Below, one piece after another: positions 47,010-55,048 of a stretch of DNA of 64,000 nucleotides (positions are counted from its first letter, which is position 1; every line of letters begins with the position of its first letter). This stretch comes from Micropterix aruncella (lineage: Eukaryota > Arthropoda > Insecta > Lepidoptera > Micropterigidae), in contig OX155952.1 in assembly GCA_944548615.1 (NCBI GenBank), forward strand, positions 39,629,231-39,693,230, written 5' to 3'. A model generated the notes under the pieces. It saw only the letters and a list, made by a program, of their open reading frames with translations, ran no database searches and was not told the origin of the DNA. Made by a program: the position numbers and the translations under genes.

Positions 47010-47690
47010 TATTTATTCTGACAGGCAGCTTTGCCAATACTTCCAGATCAGACCTTGTAAGTCTAATTTGCAGAACGTTCTTAACCCCTAGAGCCCCGAT
47101 TGGCTGATATCGGCCAAAACACGATTCAGCGTGACGGCCCCGTTTTATTTTTTTATTTGTTTTATTTTATTATGTTAATATGTTGTATTTAAATTACGGG
47201 TACAGTGGTTTGGCAGTAAATAATGTTTTGGTGAGACAAGTGTCATAATTGAATTTTTTTACTAATTTTTACAAAAAAAATTTGAGACATCAATTTGTCA
47301 ATCGGCTGAGGGGCCGAGGCCTGAAGGGTTAAGAGGATTAGGTTTAAAGTTTGCCCGTTAAGTTTTTTGCTGCAACCTCGAAGATTTGTGTTGACGTTGA
47401 ATTTGTAAATATTCTTTATAGCACACAGGTACATCGTAATAATTTGTGAGATTTTTATGTCTCAAAACAGGTCTGTCTTTGTTTGAGAGTAGGCTTTGTC
47501 TTCTTTGTTTGAGAGTAGAAAGTCCAAGTAATTCCAAGCGATTTTTGTAATTCCTTTTTCTTCAGGCCCACTGGCATTTTGTTTTGTTCTGTTCACCTTT
47601 TCCAGGACATCTACATCTTTGCGTAAGGAGGGAATTCCAGAGCTGATAGCTGTACTCAAGAATAGTTCTTACATATGCCTTGTAGATCAT
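47010..47690 (-). pseudogene. CR1-like LINE 3' fragment, interrupted by a MITE
   Basis: On the - strand the broken frame has LRKDVDVLEKVNRTKQNAS-like and IYKFNVNTNLRGCSKKLNGQ segments. They are equivalent to the fragment at 50690-51120 and to the better copy at 63380-63829 ([14 protein letters not shown] and N-T-x-L-R-G-H-x-x-K-L). This is the C-terminal region of CR1-type reverse transcriptases. Comparison with 50690-51120 shows that the sequence is split at GCAGAAC/AGGATTA by a 244-bp MITE. Decayed. Confidence 0.65.
47085..47328. mobile_element. piggyBac-type MITE with TTAA duplication
   Basis: Flanked by TTAA at 47081-47084 and 47329-47332. The ends are CCCCTAGAGCC and, inverted, CCCTTCAGGCC, followed on both sides by a CAGCCGAT/ATCGGC-like subterminal word. 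TTAA duplication and CCCT ends are piggyBac features. It sits inside a CR1-like fragment and has no coding capacity. Confidence 0.75.
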
Positions 47691-48004
47691 TATAAGCACC
47701 TCTATTGACAGATGCCTTCCTTACTACATATAGAGTAGTTTGCTCTTTTAGCGATTGCAAACTATGTTTTTCCCATATGAGATCATTACTAATTGCTATT
47801 CCAAAATGTCTCTGTTGCTTAACTGCTTCTAATTAGGCGTTTTCCAGGAAATATTGTGGGTTTAGAGGTTTCTTTTCCTGACCGTACCATATAACAGTAT
47901 ATTTTTTTTTTCGCTAGTTAGCCTTTTGGGTCCAGTGCAAATCTTAATATTGAGCGTTATTCTCACTATTACTATTACTTACATTCGGTTGTGTACATTT
48001 TCAG

Positions 48005-48152
48005 AATGAATGGTACGGCTCGTGCATGTACGACAATGTTCACCCCGAAGATGTGGAAAAAGTTCGCGAGCAGCTGAGCACGCAGGAGCCACAGAACACG
48101 GGCAGAATACTCGATCTTAAAACGGGCACCGTCAAGAAGGAGGGCCATCAAT
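48005..48152 (+). CDS. tgo: ARNT/Tango exon B: middle of PAS-A
   Basis: Acceptor TTTTCAG at 47998-48004, donor GTGAGT at 48153. In phase with exon A it encodes 49 codons plus one base: [20 protein letters not shown], then [20 protein letters not shown] and GTVKKEGHQ. This is the PAS-A segment that in Drosophila Tango reads as a W-Y-G ... H-P-D-D-x-E-K-x-R-E-Q-L-S-T-Q stretch. The conserved H-P-E-D loop and REQLSTQE helix are intact. The following intron is 318 bp. Confidence 0.95.
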
Positions 48153-48470
48153 GTGAGTGAAGTTCGAAGGTAGCGAGCGATGCGGAGTGCGCTCGTACCT
48201 GAAAAAATTAACCCCCAGCAAATAGTTTCATTAAATAAATAATCGCAATATTATAACCATTCTACGAGCGAAACTCGGCTAATCTTCTGCGACTTTTTCA
48301 ATTTCGGTCCTCGAGTCCGCGACGAAAATGAGGGATATGCAAAAATGGAATGTAAAATGCTCTTCGATAAGACGGAGGCCTAAAGGAAAAACGCGTAGAG
48401 GATTTTGAATGCGGTTCGGGTAGGGAATGTTATCGGCGACGGGGGGAATAATGCGAGGGTTTGTCGGCAG

Positions 48471-48677
48471 CGTCGATGCGGCTGTGCATGGGGTCGCGGC
48501 GCGGCTTCATCTGCCGCATGCGCGTGGCGGCCGGCGCGGGGGCGGACGCCGCGGGCGCCGTTGCCGGGGGGGCGCTGGGCCGCCTGCGCCAGCGCAGCTC
48601 GCTGGGCGCGGCGCGCGACGGCCACTCCTACGCCGTGGTGCACTGCACCGGCTACATCAAGAACTGGCCGCCCACCG
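48471..48677 (+). CDS. tgo: ARNT/Tango exon C: end of PAS-A, GC-rich linker
   Basis: Acceptor GTCGGCAG at 48463-48470 (weak pyrimidine tract) and donor GTGAGT at 48678. The two first bases complete a Ser with the last base of exon B; then SMRLCMGSRRGFICRMRV, an Ala/Gly-rich linker, LRQRSSLGAARDGHSYAVVH and CTGYIKNWPPTG. The RRGFICRM and AVVHCTGYIKNWPP blocks are diagnostic of ARNT/Tango PAS-A. Where Drosophila has an N-V-N-P-type loop this copy has a run of Ala and Gly. Third codon positions are almost all G or C, unlike exons A, E and F. Alternative open frames on both strands here are shadows of this composition. Confidence 0.94.
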
Positions 48678-49733
48678 GTGAGTGCCCCTCCCTGACCCCC
48701 CACCCCCAACCCTTCCTTTCTGCCTAATATTCAATCAATTTAAAACTGACGGTTCAGCGAACCAACGGTTGTACGCTTCGCATCAAAACAACGACCATCT
48801 CCGAGCAAATCGAAAAATAAATATACTTACACTTTTACAGTTTCGACACAAAAAGTCTTTAAAATTGCTTCCGTACTAAAATACCCACCGCTTTTAGCGA
48901 TGCGACGCTTTTGTAGTTTGTAAATATTGACATATATCTCGCCGTTCCAAGGTTTTTATTATTATTATTATTATTTGCATCAAATGATGCATTCGGTTAG
49001 GCCTGCATAACGAACAAATTTACTGACAAAATAGTAAATGATCAAGTTAATACAGAACTGCTTCGCTCGGTCGATAGTTACATTTCAGTTACTTATCACG
49101 ACCAAATCAACAAAAGGAACGTTACGTCTAAAGTAGCAAAATATTTAATTTCCTTCCTAATTTTGCCAATCGTACAAATCTCCATCAAATTTCTTTAACT
49201 TTAAATATTTCTTTTTTTTTTATTACGAAAGTAATGCTATTCCAGGAGGTATATTATAAGAATTTTATATGCAAAATTAGATCATGGTGGAAATGATAAT
49301 TTTTAAAAAATACTTGTAGTCCATGCAGTTTTGTCTATTTTTTTTCTTCATTCGTAGTGTTACAGCTTTACAAAATTGCAGCGTAACAAAATGTACAGCG
49401 TTACAAAATTACAACTTATAGGCATGGTAATAATATAGTCAAACTCGTAATCTACAAAACCCTCAAAAGGTATCTAATGAGCTACTAGTACTCCTAAAGT
49501 TAAATTTGTTGATTGTAGTCTAAAATATGCTGTAATAAAGGTATTTCTAATTTCATTCCATATCAGAAGTCTTCGACATTCATAAAGACTTAATTTATAA
49601 CACACATTATTAAAATTGCTAATATTGAACAACTGTATTGGTAATCAGTTTTAAAAAATCGGTTTTTAGAATAAGAATGGCATTCTGTGTAACATTTCTG
49701 TTAAGTTGTATGGCATATCAGATCTGTTTCCAG
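48678..49733. other. tango intron C-D; no other gene
   Basis: 1056-bp intron, AT-rich, with a TAT/ATT microsatellite at about 48957-48976. No transposon was recognised in it. Confidence 0.8.
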
Positions 49734-49810
49734 GCGTTCAAGTCGACAGGCAACAGGATGACGAGTTACACGCGTCTCATTGCTGTCTCGTCGCCATAGG
49801 CAGACTTCAG
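49734..49810 (+). CDS. tgo: ARNT/Tango exon D: PAS-A/PAS-B linker
   Basis: Acceptor CTGTTTCCAG at 49724-49733, donor GTATTT at 49811. Two bases complete a Gly codon begun in exon C, then 25 codons [20 protein letters not shown] plus IGRLQ. The [12 protein letters not shown] string is the strongly conserved end of the linker and first strand of PAS-B in ARNT proteins. The intron that follows is only 76 bp. Confidence 0.94.
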
Positions 49811-49886
49811 GTATTTCATTTATTCACAAAATCACATTATTATCATCGTTTTAGGCATTTTATTAATTTACTTTGTGTTTATTCAG

Positions 49887-50097
49887 GTAACGTCTACCCC
49901 GAATGCAAACGACGTTTCGGTGGGTGGAGGTGGGGCTGAATTTGTCTCTCGGCATGCGATCGATGGCCGATTCACTTTTGTGGACCAGCGAGTGGCCACT
50001 CTGCTGGGCCATTCCCCACAGGAGCTGCTCGGGAAGCCCTGTTACGACTTCTACCATCCCGAAGACCAGGCACATATGAGAGAAAACTTTGACCAAG
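49887..50097 (+). CDS. tgo: ARNT/Tango exon E: PAS-B core
   Basis: Acceptor TTTATTCAG ending at 49886, donor GTATGT at 50098. 70 codons and one base: [20 protein letters not shown], then [40 protein letters not shown] and [10 protein letters not shown]. This is the PAS-B fold that contacts partner PAS-B domains; S-R-H-x-x-D-G-x-F-x-[14 protein letters not shown] and H-P-E-D-Q are all intact. The short N-terminal stretch rich in Asn, Ser and Gly is the variable linker. The next intron is 2216 bp and carries CR1-like and Penelope-like fragments. Confidence 0.95.
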
Positions 50098-50189
50098 GTA
50101 TGTTCCCTCATGATCGTTGCATTTTAGCGTTGCAAGAGGAAAGTTGAAATTAAATGAAGACTTATTATAATTTTTTTTAAAATAATTTT

Positions 50190-50545
50190 TATTATATTTA
50201 TTTCTGATGCGCCTAAGTCCTTGCTTGCATTACAATTTTTGTGGATTAAGTCAAGTTTATTTTTAAAGTCATTCACACTTTTGGCATTGATCACTTCACT
50301 TAGGAGAGCATTTCATTCGTTTACCACTCTACTGCTGAGGAAATGTTTCTTGGGATTTGAATGGAATGATTCACACTGGAGTTTCAGATGATGCCCACGC
50401 AGATGTGTGTTAGTGTTCATGGTGTAGATAGTCTGCAACCCAGGAATGTCATACGATGCAGTCAGGATCTTATACGTCTCGATTAAGTCACCCCGTGCCC
50501 TGCGTTGCTCCAGAGTGATCAAACCGAGGGCCGACTCAGGGTTTT
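50190..50545 (-). pseudogene. CR1-like LINE 3' end in tango intron E-F
   Basis: On the - strand, [20 protein letters not shown], then a YTMNTNTHLRGHHLKLQCES segment and NPKKHFLSSRVVNE. It lines up with the right-edge LINE at 63380-63829 ([20 protein letters not shown] and so on), a CR1-like C-terminal domain. It is interrupted at about 50320 by a stop and decays into AT-rich 3' sequence. Confidence 0.75.
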
Positions 50546-50689
50546 GTTTACCCAGGGTTTATTAATAAAAGCTCTTATATTGCTAGAGGGAGTATTATCT
50601 AAAATTTGTGTTAAGTTATTTTTAAACGTATCCAGTTCTTGTTAACGTCATCACATAATTATTATTATTTAACATTGTCATAATTATTA

Positions 50690-51120
50690 TTATTTATTCT
50701 GGACAGACAGCTTTCCTGATACGTCCACATCAGATCTTGTTAATCTAGTCAAAAATAATATTAACAAGTTTTTAGGTACAAATCGAGTCTGTTTTTAAAT
50801 TGATTCAGAGCAAGCACGAATCGCTTTAAATTGTAGTTTATTCCACACGTCCACCACTCTATTATGCAGAACAGGATTAAATTTAAATTTTGCACGGTTA
50901 ACTTTTTTGCTGAGACCTCGAAGATTTGAATTGACATTCAATTTGTAAGTATTCTTTAGCACATGTACATTGTAATAATTTGTAAAAAATTTACATGTCA
51001 CAAATAGGCCCCTTTTTTTTTTAGAGTAGTTTCGGCCAACTTTTTGCAAGCGATCTTCATAATTCCAATTCTTCAGGCCTACCGGCATTTTGGTTGCCGT
51101 TCGCTGCACCTTTTCCAGGA
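50690..51120 (-). pseudogene. Second CR1-like LINE fragment in tango intron E-F
   Basis: On the - strand, VQRTATKMPVGLKN-like sequence, then a VLKNTYKLNVNSNLRGLSKK segment and HNRVVDVWNKLQFKAIRACS. This is the C-terminal domain of a CR1-like reverse transcriptase of the same subfamily as the fragment at 47010-47690. At its right end the sequence switches to a Penelope-like 3' region near 51125. Confidence 0.7.
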
Positions 51121-51124
51121 CATT

Positions 51125-51645
51125 ACATTTTATAAATCTACCTATAAAATAATTAAAAACAGATTTAATCTCTTGGTAGCACCTGATGTTTCGGCATTGT
51201 TACAAACATCTCTATCAACAGCAGACTGATGTGCTGACAGTTGTCATCAGCTATCGTTCTATATATGTATAGGCAGTATACAACCAGTATTGCTACGTGT
51301 AGTCTATACATACTACAGCTGTTGTAACTCATTTTAAGTCTTTGTATGCAGGATTGCCATTTAAAACATTTCAACGAGACAACGAATTCTTTCTCTATAG
51401 AAATTCAGGTTTCTTCTTATTTTTATGGCTTTCCAGATAATGTGGAGGAAATATGACCTATTTTCTTTTAAAAGCACAATGGGATTTTCAAACCGCACCC
51501 AGCGGTTCATTCCATTATCGAAAATGTGTTCGCAGATCGCTGATTTTTCTCGCTGATGCATTCTATCAGTCGATTGGCTATAAGCTGCTTTATTTGTCTA
51601 ACGTAAGCTAACCCACAGCTGCATTGGATTTTAAACACACCCAGG
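51125..51645 (-). pseudogene. Penelope-like element: GIY-YIG fragment and 3' region
   Basis: On the - strand from 51645: IQCSCGLAYVRQIKQLIANR, then LIECISEKNQRSANTF-like sequence, then REKSAICEHIFDNGMNRWVR and FENPIVLLKENRSYFLHIIW. Penelope-like retroelements end with a GIY-YIG endonuclease of the form I-P-C-x-C-G-x-x-Y-I-G-E-T-x-R followed by K-S-A-x-x-E-H and a Y-F-x-R-x-x-x-E-A-I-E-I helix; the order and spacing agree. The Gly of the Y-I-G motif is replaced and frames are broken, so it is dead. Further along (51230-51150) follows ATGCCGAAACATCAGGTGCT, the diverged form of the motif at 25640 and 32810. Confidence 0.75.
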
Positions 51646-52313
51646 GTTTTCAACAGTGTTAGATCCTTTAGAGATTGAGCTTTGCTCTTGAGTTGGTTGG
51701 AAGATCGTTTTTATATTAATTTATTTAGCATCTTACTTTTTCGATCTGTCATGACTCGTGATTCTCGTGATCTGCGCGGTTTCTGAGTTTTGTCTCTATT
51801 TGGAGCGAGTGCGAGTGTGCATGTATCCTAAGGACATTACTAACGTGTTCAATCGCATGCAGAAAATACTCAGTGTTGCATAGGTTACATGCTCGATTCA
51901 CGAGTGACGTTTGCACTTAGCTGTGATAGTAGGGATGATAGTGTGACGTGACATGTAAGTATCTGTCCATATATGTGGATTTCCGATATATCCGAGGTGT
52001 GCAAGGCAGGATTTCAAAATTCGCCCATGCCCCACCGCTATATTATTCCTAGTAACACCGATAGTGAGCCTGTAGTACGTCATCTGATGATGACTGACTA
52101 ATTATTTTATAATGTTAAACAGCCGCGCAATAAGTCAATTTCAATTTAGCTTAATTAATTATATCTTATCTTAATTATATCTTAGTACTAAATATCATGA
52201 AAAAAGGGAAAAATACCAAAATTTATTTTAAGGCTTTTTTTCAAAATGGAACACTATAAAATGTAGGTTTTTATTTTTCTGGAATTCTCTTGATTGTACT
52301 TTTTTATTTTCAG
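51646..52313. other. Rest of tango intron E-F; nothing recognised
   Basis: AT-rich. No open frame with a domain and no repeat partner in the window. Confidence 0.5.
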
Positions 52314-52464
52314 TACTCAAATTAAAGGGTCAAGTGATATCTCTGATGTACCGCTTTCGTACGAAGAGTCGAGAGTGGATATGGCTTCGGACCTCCGCAT
52401 TTGCATTTCTCAATCCTTATACTGATGACGTGGAGTACATTGTTTGCACAAACACCACTGCAAA
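52314..52464 (+). CDS. tgo: ARNT/Tango exon F: end of PAS-B (PAC region)
   Basis: Acceptor TTTATTTTCAG ending at 52313, donor GTAAGT at 52465. Two bases complete a Val codon, then 49 codons [40 protein letters not shown] and YIVCTNTTA, then two bases AA left over for exon G. The Y-R-F-R-x-K-x-x-E-W-x-W-L-R-T motif and [16 protein letters not shown] are the conserved PAC part of ARNT PAS-B. The next intron (6007 bp) is enlarged by two retrotransposon copies. Confidence 0.95.
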
Positions 52465-53368
52465 GTAAGTGTATGAGTAATTAAAATTGTATTTATTTTA
52501 TACTCTGTAAGTGCACCCTTCCACGTAGAGTGCGGACTGTGTACTGTTACGCAGTTTATAATATGGCATCTGCAAAGGAGTTGCAGTATGGTCATGCCCG
52601 TTATTATGAGTTGGTGATCATTAAATGTTGTGATAATCATTAAATTCGTTCAATGTCATTCTGTATCGCTGTCACAGGTTTTTCAGCCAAAAGTCTTCTC
52701 AAAGAATATTTTCAATTCGAAGAACAAATTTATTATGTAAAGAATTAGGTTCATGCTTACCATAAAAAATGCATATGATAATATTTAAGGAGTTCTCTCA
52801 ATTCCTCATGGTTTCCACCATCAGAACACGATTTTGATAAAACTAGGACCAATCTGTAAGTAGATATATTCTTTCAAATAAAAGAAGAATTTTCCAAATT
52901 GGTTCATAAATGCCAGAGCTCTGAGGTAATAAACATTAAAAAAAGATACAATCGAATTGATTACGTCCTCCTTTTTTTGAAGTTGTTTAAAAAGTAAATG
53001 CCAATGAAAGAATAAATCAAGTCTGAAGTCGTCATAGGACTTCAGAATCCTACCCATTGAGAGAGACGAGCGACAGAAATGAAGGGGCGTTGGCGTTGCC
53101 ACATGTCTAATAGTATTTCGGTCTCATAAATAAGTTTAGATTAACGGTTCTCAGGTAAATAACAAATCATTTTGGCATCCGCTGCAATTCATTGGACTGC
53201 TTTTAAACTCGTCGGCATAAGAGACTTTGAAGACAGTCATATTTTTGACGATGACTCATTTTTAATCATCATTCCTTTTCCGTACTGTAATATTCCGATG
53301 GAATATAAAACAATGCTTCATTTTATTTTGTCGTGAAGATCTTACGGTCATTATCAATTAATATTACG
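52465..53368. other. tango intron F-G before the retrotransposons
   Basis: About 900 bp of AT-rich intron without a recognised element. An open stretch on the - strand (52821-53102) has no domain I recognise. Confidence 0.5.
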
Positions 53369-54676
53369 CCAACTCCAGAATACGCCTCTACGCCAACGCC
53401 AGAACCTCTACGCCAACTCCAGAATAACCAAAAATTCGATTCTGTGCAATTCCAAAGATCCGGCAATATCGAAGCACGTAATAAGTGGCCGTAGTGATTC
53501 AAATGATCTACAAGCCCGCGTAGACTTCCACAAAAAGTTCCTTACTGGAATCAGCCAGAATGGCACTGGTCTGGGGTATGGCAGTACAACCACGAGCGAC
53601 GTGGACTTGAAGAAGTCTCTTTTGCGGGGAGATTACGACAGCAAGAGTATGGCTCATGCTATTGGCCTTCAATGCCAGAATGATTGGACAACAATTGGGG
53701 ACTTTTGCATTCCGCCTCCAATGCACTGGAAGGTAATGCTCTATGACTGGACGCCAGAGATGCTGAAATTTTATTTGAATGCCTTTCAGCATACACTTCC
53801 AGACCCCAGTAACCTCGCTCGTTGGAGCTTTGCCGAGGATAGTTCTTGTCCCCTCTGTAGCAATACCCCTTGCACAGCTAGACACATTCTAGCTGGCTGC
53901 AAGGTGGCCTTAGATCAAGGACGGTACACTTACCGCCATGACAAAGTTCTCGCTGTTATTCGCGAGGTAATTAGTCTCTCAGTGGCTCGTGCCAACAAGG
54001 GTTTGACAGTATCCTCCAAACCCCCAATACAGTTTGTGCGGGATGGCTCTAAAGGCAAAAAACATTTAACTACAAAACCTTTCTCAATAATCGAGAAAGC
54101 TACAGATTGGATTCTGGAGGTTGATTCGGTCTCTAAGCAGTATAAATTCCCTGAAAGTCTCGGATGCACAGCCCTCCGTCCAGATATAACTCTTTACTCT
54201 CTATCTCGGAAGGTGGCTCTTATCGTAGAATTAACTGTTCCATGGGAATCAAATATCCCAAAAGACCACGAGTACAAATTAAATAAATACCATGATCTTG
54301 CAAATGCCGTAACCCGGAACGGCTTCACTGTTCACCTTCACGCGGTGGAAGTTGGCGCTCGTGGCCTGCCAGCTAAATCTCTATTTCACCTCTTTAAAGA
54401 TCTTGGCCTTTCCAGAAAAATAATCAACTCTTTCTTAGAAAAATTATCTAAAACTGCGATTTGCGCATCTCAAATTCTATGGCTTCGAAGGGGGAGTGAA
54501 TGGGTGGCAAGGTGAACGCTCACATGTGGCAAGACAGCTGTCCTAAACCTACCACAGCCGGTTCGTAAGTCCGGAATCCACTGCTCACCCCCCAGAAGTG
54601 TAAAAAAAAAAAAATAGTATTATGATGGGCCCGACTCCGGTCGGTGAATTCCATGGCAGCTCCGTTTGTATTTATT
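53369..54676 (+). mobile_element. RLE-type non-LTR retrotransposon, copy 1 (5'-truncated)
   Basis: From about 53405 this is identical, as far as I compared by eye, to the last third of copy 2 with a constant offset of 3602 bp. It keeps the C-terminal codons, the complete 3' UTR and the 3' tail TAGTATTATGATGGGCCCGA ... GTATTTATT. The 5' junction (53369-53425) contains three imperfect copies of a CTCTACGCCAACTCCAGAA word that occurs once in copy 2 (about 57008-57027). It joins copy 2 directly at 54676/54677. Confidence 0.9.
53409..54515 (+). pseudogene. Copy 1 coding remnant: CCHC and endonuclease domains only
   Basis: Open in frame through to the same stop as copy 2 (54513-54515). It covers the equivalent of residues 655-1022: the linker after the reverse transcriptase thumb, the CPLCSNTPCTARHILAGC zinc knuckle, RPDITLYS and the ELTVPWE endonuclease motif. 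The reverse transcriptase itself is missing, so this copy cannot move by itself. No ATG start belongs to it. Confidence 0.9.
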
Positions 54677-54798
54677 GTAAACCCCCTGATCATCAGGATG
54701 ACAACAACGAAAGAGTTGTGACAGCCGGAGAGACGGTGGACGGCGTGAAAGAACGCATCGGGTCGATGGCCTTGCAAGCCAGACCCGATTATATATAA
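54622..54798 (+). other. Short open frame across the copy 1 / copy 2 junction
   Basis: Two ATGs in the 3' tail of copy 1 (54622 and 54625) open a 58-codon frame that crosses into the leader of copy 2 and ends at TAA 54796-54798. It contains a C-x2-C pair (CIYCKPPDH). It exists only because the two copies abut. It may be accidental or a leader peptide. Confidence 0.4.
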
Positions 54799-54916
54799 AG
54801 CAAAAAAGAAAAAAAAGGAAATATGCCCCCAAGCGGCCTATCAGGGGGGGAGAATTCCCGCTACCCCAGTTGAAACCCCAAACAACGACACGGCTAAAAC
54901 GACACCGGACCTTGCT

Positions 54917-54979
54917 TGTCCTATCTGCGGGAAACAATATAAACGATTAGCATGGTTAAAAAAACACATTGCTGGGCAC
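54917..54979 (+). other. C2H2 zinc-finger coding segment upstream of the annotated ATG
   Basis: In the same frame as the large open frame, but 24 codons before its first ATG, the DNA encodes CPICGKQYKRLAWLKKHIAG plus H: C-x2-C-x12-H-x3-H, a classical DNA-binding finger expected at the N-terminus of RLE-type elements. The frame is open from 54749 but has no ATG before 55049. An ATG at 54823 lies in the neighbouring frame and meets this one across a run of seven G at 54844-54850. Confidence 0.8.
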
Positions 54980-55048
54980 GATGATAGCGACGCTGCACGT
55001 CAGTGTCTTAAACCGTCGCAAGGAGTCACGGACAGAGTTGAACCTCAC

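Noticed and set aside
48380..48727. Several overlapping open frames on both strands
   Set aside because: GC-rich composition suppresses stops; only the frame matching ARNT/Tango exon C is supported by splice sites and homology.
53508..53885. Antisense open frames within retrotransposon copies (also at 57110 and 61969)
   Set aside because: Identical in all copies because the sense strand is conserved; shadows without motifs.
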